Below the pieces are notes generated by a model. That model searched no databases and had not been told where the DNA came from. It saw only the letters and a list, made by a program, of their open reading frames with translations. Made by a program: the position numbers and the translations under genes. This document shows positions 33,003-41,464 of a stretch of 64,000 nt of DNA, piece after piece; within the stretch, counting starts at the first letter, position 1; every line of letters starts with the position of its first letter. This stretch comes from LSCE01 sp050485425 (GTDB lineage: Bacteria > Pseudomonadota > Gammaproteobacteria > Nitrococcales > Aquisalimonadaceae), in contig JBJHBJ010000007.1 of the NCBI GenBank assembly GCA_050485425.1, positions 45,682 to 109,681 of the forward strand, given 5' to 3'.

Positions 33003-34249
33003 CGGCAAACGACGTGGATGTTCTGATTGTCGGCGGTGGCATGGTCGGAGCCAGCCTGGCGCTGGCGCTGGCGCGTTCGCCGCTGCGGCTGGCCATGGTG
33101 GAGGCTGTGCCGGCACCGGTCGCTGGTCAGCCCAGTTACGACGACCGTAGCACCGCGCTTTCCCCCAGCAGCAGTCGGATATTCCAGGGCCTGGGGTGCT
33201 GGCAGCGTATACGCGGGGAGGCGGCCCCCATTCTGCAGATCCATGTCTCCGACCGGGGCCATTTCGGTGCAACCCGCATGAAGGCCGTCGACGAAGGGCT
33301 GGAGGCCCTCGGCCATGTCGTGTCCAATCGCGTGCTGGGCCAGGTTCTGCACGCCGGTTTCGCGGAGCAGGCAAACCTCCGCATGCACTGCCCAGCCCGT
33401 CTGGTGCACCTTGAGGATCTGGGCGATCGCGTGCTCGTCACCCTTGACACCGACTGTGGCGAGGAGCGGCTGGCCACCCGCCTGGTGGTGGCTGCCGACG
33501 GCAGCCGCTCGGCGGTACGGGAGCGCCTGGGTGTTCCGGTGCGCGTGACTGATTACGGGCAGAAGGGCATCGTCGCCAACGTCACACCGGAGCATTCGCA
33601 CCAGGGAAGAGCGTTCGAACGATTCACTGCCGAGGGACCGCTGGCGCTGCTGCCCTTGCCGGGTGAGACCATGTCGCTGGTCTGGACGGCGCGGACCGCC
33701 ACCGCTGATCGTCTGCTGTCGCTGGCGCCGGCGGAGTTCCTGCAAGCATTGCAGACGGCCTTCGGCTATCGCCTGGGCCGCTTCCTGCAGGTCGGCGACC
33801 GGGCCGCCTATCCGTTGACGCTGGCGCGCAGCGAGGCCCGGCGCCAGGGGCGGGTCGTGATCGTGGGCAATGCCGCGCACACCCTGCATCCGGTGGCGGG
33901 ACAGGGCTTCAATCTTGCGCTCCGCGACATCGCCGAGCTGGCCGAACACCTGCACCTTGCCGCTCTGCAGGGATGCGACCCCGGCGCGCCCCGTTTGCTG
34001 GAAGCCTATCTGCGTGCGCGTCAACCGGACTATCGCCGGGTCGTGGGCTTCACCGACACGCTGGTGCGGCTGTTCTCCAACCGCCTGCCCGGCCTGGGCG
34101 TGGGCCGCGGGCTGGGATTGCTGGGCATGGAACTGATGCCCGGTCTGCGTCGTCGGTTCATGCAACAGGCCATGGGCCGCACGGCCTGCAGAAGCAGGCT
34201 GGCGCGTGGCCTGCCGTTGAGCCCGGATTCAGAGGTACAGCATGGCTGA
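32999..34249 (+). CDS. ubiH: FAD-dependent ubiquinone-biosynthesis hydroxylase UbiH
   Basis: 416-aa class A flavin monooxygenase. The N-terminal FAD motif VGGGMVGASLALALA, the DDRSTALS segment after it, the VAADGSRSAVRERLG motif and the C-terminal GNAAHTLHPVAGQGFNL are all present. It is assigned as UbiH (ring C6 hydroxylation) by its position directly after pepP. Its start overlaps pepP and its end overlaps the next hydroxylase by 8 nt, so the three are coupled. The remaining hydroxylation is provided by coq7 at 17 kb. Confidence 0.92.
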   Translation: MTANDVDVLIVGGGMVGASLALALARSPLRLAMVEAVPAPVAGQPSYDDRSTALSPSSSRIFQGLGCWQRIRGEAAPILQIHVSDRGHFGATRMKAVDEGLEALGHVVSNRVLGQVLHAGFAEQANLRMHCPARLVHLEDLGDRVLVTLDTDCGEERLATRLVVAADGSRSAVRERLGVPVRVTDYGQKGIVANVTPEHSHQGRAFERFTAEGPLALLPLPGETMSLVWTARTATADRLLSLAPAEFLQALQTAFGYRLGRFLQVGDRAAYPLTLARSEARRQGRVVIVGNAAHTLHPVAGQGFNLALRDIAELAEHLHLAALQGCDPGAPRLLEAYLRARQPDYRRVVGFTDTLVRLFSNRLPGLGVGRGLGLLGMELMPGLRRRFMQQAMGRTACRSRLARGLPLSPDSEVQHG

Positions 34250-35444
34250 GCGCGCATTCGATGTCGTCATTAACGGCGGTGGCATGGTCGGACTGGCGCT
34301 GGCCCTGGCTCTGCGTTCCACCGGTTTGCGTATTGCCGTGGTGGAGGCGCGTACCTCCCGTCCCTGGGATGCCACCGGCATGGACAATCGCGTCTCCTCG
34401 CTGACGCTGGCCTCGCAACGCATACTGGAGCGCCTGGGCGTCTGGCCGCGGCTGGCGGAGAGCCGGATCAGCCCTTTTGAGGCCATTCATGCCTGGGACG
34501 TGGGCGGCGGGCAGGTCCGTTTCCATGCCGCTGATCTGGGCGAGCCGTGGTTGGGGCATATCGTGGAGAACGGTCTGCTGCAGCAGGCTCTGCATCGCGA
34601 GGCCGCCGCCGGGGATATCGCGCTGCTGTGCCCGGCAACCATCGACGCCGCCACCCGGGATGCCGACGGGCAGGTCCAGTTGCGTCTGGAAGACGGCCGC
34701 AGGATGAGCTGCCGCCTGTTGGTCGGGGCGGACGGCGCCCGCTCCGCGGTCCGGGACTGGGCCGGCATCGCCGTTCGCCGCCATGGTTACGGGCAGCAGG
34801 GACTGGTGGCCACTGTCCGCTTCGAGCAGACGCACGGCCTGGTGGCCCGCCAGCGTTTCCTGGCCGGTGGCCCGCTGGCCTTGCTGCCGCTGGCGGACGG
34901 CCGCTGCTCCATTGTCTGGTCGCAGCCGGAGCACGAGGCGGAAGCGCGCCTGGCACTGGATGATGCCACGTTCCACCAGGAATTGGAGGCTGCCTCGGAA
35001 GGCGTGCTGGGGCCGGTGGTGGAGAGCGAATCCCGGGCCGCATTCCCGTTGCAGGCGCTACATGCCTCGCAGTACGTGCGGCCGGGTTTCGCACTGGTCG
35101 GGGATGCAGCCCATGTGGTGCATCCGCTGGCCGGTCAGGGCGTCAACCTGGGCTTGCTGGATGCCGCCGCCCTGGCCCAGTTGATCGGCGACGCCACCGC
35201 CGCGGGCCGCGATCCGCTGGGTCCCGGCACGTTGCGCCGTTACGAGCGCTGGCGTCGCGGCGACAACGCATTGATGCTGGCGACCATGGACGGTTTCCAC
35301 TGGCTGTTCAGCAACCGCGACCCGCTGCGCCGACTGGCACGGAATGCCGGCTTCGACCTCACCGACCGTTTGCCACCGGTCAAGCGGCGGCTGATGGCGC
35401 ATGCCGTGGGTCTGCGGGGAGACCTGCCGGCACTGGCGCGATGA
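34242..35444 (+). CDS. ubiI: UbiH/UbiF/VisC family FAD-dependent hydroxylase (UbiI-like)
   Basis: 400-aa paralogue of the preceding hydroxylase. FAD motif INGGGMVGLALALAL at the N terminus, DNRVSSLTLASQRILERLG, GADGARSAVRDWAG and GDAAHVVHPLAGQGVNLGLLDA at the C terminus. Position downstream of ubiH matches visC/ubiI, the C5 hydroxylase of ubiquinone synthesis; sequence alone cannot fully separate UbiI from UbiF-like enzymes. A short gap with an iron-responsive promoter follows before the transporter genes. Confidence 0.88.
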   Translation: MAERAFDVVINGGGMVGLALALALRSTGLRIAVVEARTSRPWDATGMDNRVSSLTLASQRILERLGVWPRLAESRISPFEAIHAWDVGGGQVRFHAADLGEPWLGHIVENGLLQQALHREAAAGDIALLCPATIDAATRDADGQVQLRLEDGRRMSCRLLVGADGARSAVRDWAGIAVRRHGYGQQGLVATVRFEQTHGLVARQRFLAGGPLALLPLADGRCSIVWSQPEHEAEARLALDDATFHQELEAASEGVLGPVVESESRAAFPLQALHASQYVRPGFALVGDAAHVVHPLAGQGVNLGLLDAAALAQLIGDATAAGRDPLGPGTLRRYERWRRGDNALMLATMDGFHWLFSNRDPLRRLARNAGFDLTDRLPPVKRRLMAHAVGLRGDLPALAR

Positions 35445-35470
35445 CGGTTGGGTCTTGAACGGAGAAGGCT

Positions 35471-35503
35471 TTGCAGGCGCAAACAAGAATGATTATCATT
35501 GCA
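35471..35503 (+). promoter_or_regulatory. Fur box overlapping the fbpA promoter
   Basis: The -35 TTGCAG (35471-35476) and -10 TATCAT (35494-35499) are spaced 17 nt. Over the -10 lies AATGAT-T-ATCATT (35488-35500), a perfect palindrome that closely matches the core of the Fur consensus GATAATGATAATCATTATC. Repression by iron-loaded Fur of the downstream ferric-iron transporter genes is the natural reading. Confidence 0.8.
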
Positions 35504-35533
35504 GAACTCGCCCTTCTCTCATCAGGAGTTCGT

Positions 35534-36544
35534 ATGCATCGGTTTCTTGTTAGCGGTCTGGTTGCCGCAGGGTTGACCCTCGGTGGTATCGCCCCGGTCA
35601 TTGCCGACGACGAGGTGGTGGTCTACTCGTCCCGCCAGGAACATCTGATCAAACCGCTGTTCGAACGGTTTACCGAGCAGACCGGCATACAGGTGCGCTA
35701 CGTCACCGATAACGCCGGTCCGCTGATGGCGCGCCTGCGCTCCGAGGGTCGCAACACGCCGGCCGACATGTTCATGACGGTGGATGCCGGCAATCTCTGG
35801 CAGGCCACGGAGCAGAATCTGCTGGCCGAGACGGATTCCGAGGCACTGCGAAACGCCATTCCCGCCCATCTCCGCGACCCGGAAAACCGCTGGTTCGGGC
35901 TTTCGGTCAGGGCGCGCACCGTGGTCTACAGCACCGAGCGTGTCGATGCCGGTGAGCTGCCGGCCAGTTACGAGGATCTGGCCGACGAGCGCTGGCGCGG
36001 GCGTTTGTGCCTGCGCACCTCGCAGTCGGTGTACAACCAGTCCCTGGTCGCCACCATGATCGCCCGCAACGGGGCCAGCGACACCGAGGAGACGGTGCGC
36101 GGCTGGGTGAACAACCTGGCGGCCCAGCCGTTTTCCAACGACACCTCTACCATGGAGGCCGTGGCCGCGGGTCAGTGTGATATTGCCCTGGTCAACAGCT
36201 ACTACTTCGGCCGCCTGCAGAACCAGAATCCGGATGTGCCGCTGGACATCCACTGGGTCGGACAGGACGCAGACGGCGTTCACGTGAACATCTCCGGCGC
36301 CGGTATCACCCGGCACGCCAAACGTCCGGAGGCCGCCCGGCAACTGCTTGAATGGCTGGCCGGCGAAGAGGCGCAGGCGATGTTCGGGGCGTTGAACATG
36401 GAGTACCCTGCCCGCGAGGGTATCCGGCCCGAGGAGCGGGTTGCGAGCTGGGGTGCATTCCGTGCCGACGAGACCAACCTCTCCGAGGCCGGACGCCTGC
36501 AGACCCAGGCCGTCATGCTGATGGATCGCGCCGGCTTCCGTTAG
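35534..36544 (+). CDS. fbpA: Ferric-iron ABC transporter substrate-binding protein (FbpA-like)
   Basis: 336-aa periplasmic binding protein. A Sec signal peptide (MHRFLVSGLVAAGLTLGG, predicted cleavage after PVIA near residue 21) precedes VVVYSSRQEHLIKPLFERF, the family start. The iron-binding tyrosine pair is in VNSYYFGRL near residue 225. It delivers Fe(III) to the permease encoded immediately downstream (ATG one nt after its stop codon). ATG 35534 has AGGAG upstream. A Fur box overlaps its promoter, supporting iron as substrate. Confidence 0.93.
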   Translation: MHRFLVSGLVAAGLTLGGIAPVIADDEVVVYSSRQEHLIKPLFERFTEQTGIQVRYVTDNAGPLMARLRSEGRNTPADMFMTVDAGNLWQATEQNLLAETDSEALRNAIPAHLRDPENRWFGLSVRARTVVYSTERVDAGELPASYEDLADERWRGRLCLRTSQSVYNQSLVATMIARNGASDTEETVRGWVNNLAAQPFSNDTSTMEAVAAGQCDIALVNSYYFGRLQNQNPDVPLDIHWVGQDADGVHVNISGAGITRHAKRPEAARQLLEWLAGEEAQAMFGALNMEYPAREGIRPEERVASWGAFRADETNLSEAGRLQTQAVMLMDRAGFR

Positions 36545-36545
36545 G

Positions 36546-38264
36546 ATGAGCGTCACCGCGGAGTCCGCCACAGCCACCACCGGTCGACCGGCCTTCTGGC
36601 CGTTGCGGCTGCGTGGCTGGCGCTGGCTGGCTGTCGCGGTGGCAGCGGTGGTGCTCGGGCCGATACTGGTCACCGTCGCTTCCTGGACACAGGTGGACAC
36701 CATGATCTGGTCCCACCTGTGGTCCACGGTCCTGGGTCGGCTGATCGGCAACACAGTGCTGCTCATTGCCGGTGTCGGTGCGTCCGTGCTGGTCATCGGC
36801 GTCAGCCTGGCCTGGCTGACGGCGGTCTGCGAGTTCCCGGGGCGGCGGTTTTTCGACTGGGCGCTGATGCTGCCACTGGCGGTGCCCGCCTATGTGCTTG
36901 CGTTCACGTTCATTGGCATTTTCGACTTCAGCGGTCCGGTGCAGACGCTGTTGCGGGATCTGTTCGGCACCAGCGCCTGGTTCCCGCCGGTGCGCTCGGC
37001 CGGCGGCGTGATCCTGGTCATGTCACTGGTTCTGTATCCCTACGTCTACATGCTGGCCCGAACCGCATTCCTGGCCCAGGGCGGCGGGGTCATGGAGGCG
37101 GCCAGGCTGTCCGGTCTCGGCCCCTGGCAGTCCTTCTTCCGCGTGGCACTGCCCATGGCCCGTCCCGCCATTGCCGCCGGCACGGCGCTGGCGCTGATGG
37201 AGGCGCTGGCGGATTTCGGTGCGGTGGCGGTGTTCAATTACGACACTTTCACCACGGCCATCTACAAGGTCTGGTTCGGTTTCTTCAGCCTGGAATCGGC
37301 CGCCCAACTGGCGTCGCTGCTGCTCCTGTTCGTGGCTCTGGCGGTGTTCGGCGAACGCTATACGCGGGGCCGCGCCCGGTTCTACCAGCGCAGCGTGCCC
37401 GGTGGACAGCCCCGTATCCAGCTCGGCGGCTGGCGGGGAGCCGCGGCCCTGGCGGCCTGCGTGACGGTGCTCTCGCTGGCTTTCGTGATTCCCCTGATCC
37501 AGCTTCTCTGGTGGGTATTCGCCCACTCGCTGGGCGAGTTCAACCGGCAGTATCTCGATCTGCTGCTGCGTACGCTGACCCTTGGTCTGATGGCGGCGGT
37601 GATCACGGTGACGCTTGCCCTCTTGCTGGCCTACGCCAAACGCGTGCAGCCGGACTGGCTGACGCGGCGTTCGGTGGCGCTGTCCACACTGGGCTACGCA
37701 CTGCCGGGGTCCGTGCTGGCGGTGGCGGTAATGCTGGTGTTCACCCGTGTTGACGGGTGGTTTGCCGGGTTGCTCGGGGACCCGGGTCAGCAGTGGCTGA
37801 CCGGCACGGTCTGGGCCCTGCTGCTCGCCTACGGCATCCGTTTCATGGCCGTCGCCTTCAACAGTGTCGATTCCGCCCTCGAGCAGATCCGGCCCAGTCT
37901 GGCCGATGCGGCGCGAAGCCTGGGGGCAGGTCCCGGGCGGGTGATTCGGCAGGTGTACGTACCGATGCTCAGGCCCGGCCTGTTCGCCGGCGCCCTGCTG
38001 GTCTGCGTGGATGTCATGAAGGAAATGCCGGCCACATTGCTGCTGCGCCCGTATGGCTGGGATACGCTGGCGGTGCGCATCTTCGAGTTCACCTCCGACG
38101 GGGAGTGGCAGCGGGCAGCCCTGCCCGCGGTGACGCTGATCCTGGTGGGGCTGCTGCCGGTGATGCTGCTGGTGCGGCGCTCGGTGGCGCAGCGTCGGCG
38201 GGCTTCGGGCCAGCTCGCACGGCCTCCGGAAGACCTGCATCCTGCCGCCCCGGCCAGGCCCTGA
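36546..38264 (+). CDS. fbpB: Ferric-iron ABC transporter permease (FbpB-like)
   Basis: 572-aa inner-membrane protein made of two fused permease halves, as in FbpB/SfuB, with about twelve hydrophobic helices. Each half has an EAA-type ATPase-contact loop (EAARLSGLGPWQSFFRVALP near 185-205, and DAARSLGAGPGRVIRQVYVP near 455-475). No FbpC-type ATPase gene follows; the next gene is gcvT after a promoter. The ATPase must therefore be encoded elsewhere. Translation is probably coupled to fbpA because only one nt separates them. Confidence 0.92.
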   Translation: MSVTAESATATTGRPAFWPLRLRGWRWLAVAVAAVVLGPILVTVASWTQVDTMIWSHLWSTVLGRLIGNTVLLIAGVGASVLVIGVSLAWLTAVCEFPGRRFFDWALMLPLAVPAYVLAFTFIGIFDFSGPVQTLLRDLFGTSAWFPPVRSAGGVILVMSLVLYPYVYMLARTAFLAQGGGVMEAARLSGLGPWQSFFRVALPMARPAIAAGTALALMEALADFGAVAVFNYDTFTTAIYKVWFGFFSLESAAQLASLLLLFVALAVFGERYTRGRARFYQRSVPGGQPRIQLGGWRGAAALAACVTVLSLAFVIPLIQLLWWVFAHSLGEFNRQYLDLLLRTLTLGLMAAVITVTLALLLAYAKRVQPDWLTRRSVALSTLGYALPGSVLAVAVMLVFTRVDGWFAGLLGDPGQQWLTGTVWALLLAYGIRFMAVAFNSVDSALEQIRPSLADAARSLGAGPGRVIRQVYVPMLRPGLFAGALLVCVDVMKEMPATLLLRPYGWDTLAVRIFEFTSDGEWQRAALPAVTLILVGLLPVMLLVRRSVAQRRRASGQLARPPEDLHPAAPARP

Positions 38265-38297
38265 ACGGCTCGCAGGCCCTTCCTGTCCCCGCGGGAA

Positions 38298-38327
38298 TTG
38301 ATCAATGTTTCCCTGGCTCGGTATAGT
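38298..38327 (+). promoter_or_regulatory. Promoter of the gcv operon
   Basis: TTGATC (38298-38303) and TATAGT (38322-38327) with an 18-nt spacer form a sigma70-like promoter, giving a leader of about 110 nt before gcvT. In that leader ACGTCAGCGCTTCC occurs at 38370-38383, shared with the gcvH leader. I found no glycine-riboswitch consensus in it. Confidence 0.5.
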
Positions 38328-38445
38328 GCCACGACTGAGGATGTGCTGGTGTGTTCGCGCCGCGCACGGACGTCAGCGCTTCCTTGACGCCGCGGTGGCG
38401 GCTTTTGTCCGGGTGTCCGTGATAGCGCAAAAGGGATTCGGCAGT

Positions 38446-39534
38446 ATGCTCCGACGCACGCCCTTGTATGACCGGCATCAAGCCGCTGGCGGCAGAATGG
38501 TGGATTTCGCCGGCTGGGAAATGCCATTGCATTACGGCTCCCAGTTGCAGGAGCACCGCGTCGTCCGGTCCGCGGCCGGCATGTTCGATGTCAGTCACAT
38601 GACCGTGATCGATATCAGCGGCGCCGGCGCCCAGGCCTTTCTCCGGTACCTGCTGGCCAACGACGTCGCGCGGCTTACGGCTTCGGGTGAAGCCCTCTAC
38701 ACCTGTATGCTGAACACACATGGCGGGATCGTGGATGACCTGATCATCTACTATCTCTCCGAGGGCCGTTACCGGCTGGTGGTGAATGCCGGCACCCGGG
38801 AAAAGGATCTGGCCTGGATGGAGGAGCATGCCGCCGGCATGGATCTGCGCATCCGCGAGCGTGCCGACATGGCCATGCTGGCGGTGCAAGGGCCGGACGC
38901 GCCGGCACAGGTGGCGGATCAACTGGACAATGCCACCGCCCGGAAACTCTCCGATCTGCGACCCTTCCATGGCCTGGAAACCGGAGACTGGCTGATCGCC
39001 CGCACCGGCTACACTGGCGAGGACGGCTTCGAGATCATCCTGCCCCATCGCCAGGTCGAACCCCTATGGGATCGTCTGCTGGAAGCGGGGGTGCAGCCCT
39101 GCGGGCTGGGTGCCCGCGACAGTCTTCGACTGGAGGCCGGGCTCTGCCTGTATGGGCAGGACATGGACGAACAGACCTCACCGCTGGTCAGCAACCTGGG
39201 CTGGACGGTCGCCTGGAAGCCGGAGGACCGCGCGTTCATCGGCCGGCCGGCGCTGGTGGCGGAGCGCGACGACGGGCCGCGAGACAGGCTGGTAGGCCTG
39301 GTGCTGGACGAACGCGGCATGCTGCGTCACGGGCAGGAGCTGTCGCTGCCGGGCGGCGGCAGGGGCGTCATCACCAGCGGCGGTTTTTCGCCGGTACTGG
39401 GCAAATCCATTGCCATGGCGCGCGTGCCGGCAGCGGCCGCGGACAGCGCCAGCGTCAGCATACGGGGCAAAGCCCTGCCCGTGCGTCTTGTACGCCTGCC
39501 CTTCGTGCGCAAGGGAAAGCCTCTCGTTGCCTAG
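38446..39534 (+). CDS. gcvT: Aminomethyltransferase (glycine cleavage T protein)
   Basis: 362-aa tetrahydrofolate-dependent component that takes the methylene group from aminomethyl-lipoyl GcvH. N-terminal TPLYDRHQAAGGRMVDFAGWEMP, FDVSHMTVIDISG, the folate-site segment TGYTGEDGFEI and ARDSLRLEAGLCLYG are present. ATG 38446 gives the family N terminus MLRRTPLYD. First gene of gcvT-gcvH-gcvPA-gcvPB-pfkB-type kinase. An 89-nt gap with a hairpin-forming repeat motif separates it from gcvH. Confidence 0.96.
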   Translation: MLRRTPLYDRHQAAGGRMVDFAGWEMPLHYGSQLQEHRVVRSAAGMFDVSHMTVIDISGAGAQAFLRYLLANDVARLTASGEALYTCMLNTHGGIVDDLIIYYLSEGRYRLVVNAGTREKDLAWMEEHAAGMDLRIRERADMAMLAVQGPDAPAQVADQLDNATARKLSDLRPFHGLETGDWLIARTGYTGEDGFEIILPHRQVEPLWDRLLEAGVQPCGLGARDSLRLEAGLCLYGQDMDEQTSPLVSNLGWTVAWKPEDRAFIGRPALVAERDDGPRDRLVGLVLDERGMLRHGQELSLPGGGRGVITSGGFSPVLGKSIAMARVPAAAADSASVSIRGKALPVRLVRLPFVRKGKPLVA

Positions 39535-39540
39535 GGCAGG

Positions 39541-39560
39541 GTGAATACGTCAGCGCTTCC
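39541..39560 (+). promoter_or_regulatory. Recurrent upstream motif, copy in the gcvT-gcvH gap
   Basis: GTGAATACGTCAGCGCTTCC differs by one base from 30957-30976. Its 3' half is part of a perfect hairpin AGCGCTTC-CC-GAAGCGCT at 39552-39569, 64 nt before the gcvH start. A comparable 14-nt core is at 38370-38383, 63 nt before gcvT. Confidence 0.55.
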
Positions 39561-39623
39561 CGAAGCGCTTGTGCACCACGGTTGTGACTTACCCGGAAAC
39601 TTGATCTGAAGAAAGGGGACACC

Positions 39624-40022
39624 ATGAGTAATCTGCCCGGTGATTTGAAGTATGCAGCCACCCATGAATGGGCCCGGCTGGAAGCCGATGGGATCGTCAC
39701 CGTCGGCATCACCGACCATGCCCAGGAAGCGCTGGGGGACCTGGTGTTCGTGGAGACGCCGGAACTGGACAGCCAGGTGGAGGCCGGCGAGGGCTGTGCG
39801 GTGGTCGAATCGGTCAAGGCGGCGTCCGACATCTATGCGCCCGTGGCGGGCGTGATCGTGGATTCCAACAGCCGCCTGCAGGATGAGCCGGAACTGGTCA
39901 ACGCCGATCCCTACGGCGAAGGCTGGATCATGCGTATCCGGCCGGAGGACGAGGACGACATCGAGAACCTTATGTCCGCAGACGACTACGAGCAGATGCT
40001 GGTGGAGGAAGACGAGGACTAG
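39624..40022 (+). CDS. gcvH: Glycine cleavage system H protein
   Basis: 132-aa lipoyl carrier protein. The lipoylated lysine is Lys65 in VVESVKAASDIYAPV, and the N-terminal KYAATHEWARLE and C-terminal GEGWIMRIRPEDEDD are standard. The acidic tail (VEEDED) is typical. It shuttles the aminomethyl intermediate between GcvP and GcvT. Lipoylation would depend on LipB, encoded at 62 kb. AAAGGGGAC is the ribosome-binding site. Confidence 0.97.
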   Translation: MSNLPGDLKYAATHEWARLEADGIVTVGITDHAQEALGDLVFVETPELDSQVEAGEGCAVVESVKAASDIYAPVAGVIVDSNSRLQDEPELVNADPYGEGWIMRIRPEDEDDIENLMSADDYEQMLVEEDED

Positions 40023-40099
40023 TCGTCCCACCAGTGCCAGCCACGGGGCCGTGAAGGTCCCCCGAGCAGATTGAGCCCGCCATCCGGGAGCGACAGACC

Positions 40100-41464
40100 A
40101 TGCCCTTCATTCCCCATACTCAGGAAGACGTCGAGGCGATGCTCGAGGTCATCGGTGCGGCAGGCCTGGAGGATCTGTTCGACGAGATCCCCGCGGATCT
40201 GAGGGGGCATGCGCTGTCGGCTCTGCCGGGTGCGCTGGAAGAGCAGGCGGTGACCCGGCTGATGCAGGAGCGAGCCGCCCGGGATGTCGCCGGGCCGTGC
40301 TTCATCGGGGCCGGTGCCTATCGCCACCACATTCCCGCGGCTGTCTGGGAGCTGACAACCCGCGGCGAGTTCTACAGCGCCTACACGCCCTACCAGGCCG
40401 AAGCCAGCCAGGGCACCCTGCAACTGCTGTACGAATTCCAGTCCATGATGGCCGGACTGACTGGCATGGATGTCTCCAATGCCTCCCTGTACGACGGCGC
40501 CTCGGCGCTGGCCGAGGCCATCCTGATGGCAATCCGTGCCAACCGGAAGGCCTCCAGCCGCCGCGTGCTGATTGCCGGCACCCTGCATCCTGTCTACCGT
40601 TACGTGGCCGAGTCCATCGTCGCCGCCCAGAACATCACCCTGGAAACCCTGCACGCGCCGGAGCGGGACGGAGCGCTGGACATGGCTGCTTGCGAGCAAC
40701 TGGACGGTGCTGCGGCCGTGGTGGTTCAACAGCCGAATTTCTATGGCCGCCTGGAGGACGTGAACGCGCTCACCGACCAGGCGCATGCCGTCGGCGCGCT
40801 GGTGATCGGCGTGGTGAATCCCGTCGCCATGGCGCTGCTGCAGCCGCCCGGTGCCTGGGGCAGGAACGGGGCGGATATCGTTTGCGGCGAGGGGCAGCCG
40901 CTGGGTGTGCCATTGTCCTCCGGCGGACCGTATTTCGGCTTTCTCTGCGCCCGTAGGCAGTTCGTGCGCCAGATGCCGGGCCGCATCGTCGGCCGCACCG
41001 TGGACCTCGACGGCAAGCCGGGGTACACGCTCACCCTGCAGGCGCGCGAGCAGCACATCCGGCGATCCAAGGCGACGTCGAACATCTGCACCAACCAGGG
41101 CCTGATGGTGACTGCGGCCACCATCTACATGGCGCTGCTGGGTGGCGAGGGGCTGCGCCGGGTGGCCTTGCGCTGTCACCGGAACACCCGGGAGCTGACC
41201 GCGCAGCTTGCCGCCATTCCCGGGGTCAGGCTGCGCCATGACGGCGCGTATTTCCATGAGCGTGTGCTCGAGCTGCCGCTGCCCGCCGCGGAGGTCGTGG
41301 AGCGGTTGGCCGGGCATGGCGTGCTCGGTGGCTACGATCTGGGGCGGCACGACCCCGAGCTGCGGCATTGCCTGCTGGTCTGTGCCACCGAACTGATCAC
41401 GGAGGCGGATATTGCCCGCTACCGTCAGGCGCTGGAAGCGGTGCTGGAGGAGGGCACAGCATGA
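40100..41464 (+). CDS. gcvPA: Glycine dehydrogenase (decarboxylating) subunit 1
   Basis: 454-aa alpha subunit of the split P protein. It starts MPFIPHTQEDVEAMLE, with the conserved FIGAGAYRHHIPAAV, TPYQAEASQGTLQLLYEFQ and SNICTNQGLMV blocks. Together with GcvPB it performs the PLP-dependent decarboxylation of glycine. The split form is found in many bacteria, whereas E. coli has a single fused GcvP. Its stop overlaps the gcvPB start by 4 nt (ATGA), ensuring equal synthesis. Confidence 0.96.
   Translation: MPFIPHTQEDVEAMLEVIGAAGLEDLFDEIPADLRGHALSALPGALEEQAVTRLMQERAARDVAGPCFIGAGAYRHHIPAAVWELTTRGEFYSAYTPYQAEASQGTLQLLYEFQSMMAGLTGMDVSNASLYDGASALAEAILMAIRANRKASSRRVLIAGTLHPVYRYVAESIVAAQNITLETLHAPERDGALDMAACEQLDGAAAVVVQQPNFYGRLEDVNALTDQAHAVGALVIGVVNPVAMALLQPPGAWGRNGADIVCGEGQPLGVPLSSGGPYFGFLCARRQFVRQMPGRIVGRTVDLDGKPGYTLTLQAREQHIRRSKATSNICTNQGLMVTAATIYMALLGGEGLRRVALRCHRNTRELTAQLAAIPGVRLRHDGAYFHERVLELPLPAAEVVERLAGHGVLGGYDLGRHDPELRHCLLVCATELITEADIARYRQALEAVLEEGTA

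Noticed and set aside
38328..38445. Glycine riboswitch upstream of gcvT
   Set aside because: The leader of about 110 nt lacks the conserved aptamer cores expected of a glycine riboswitch and is too short for the tandem form.
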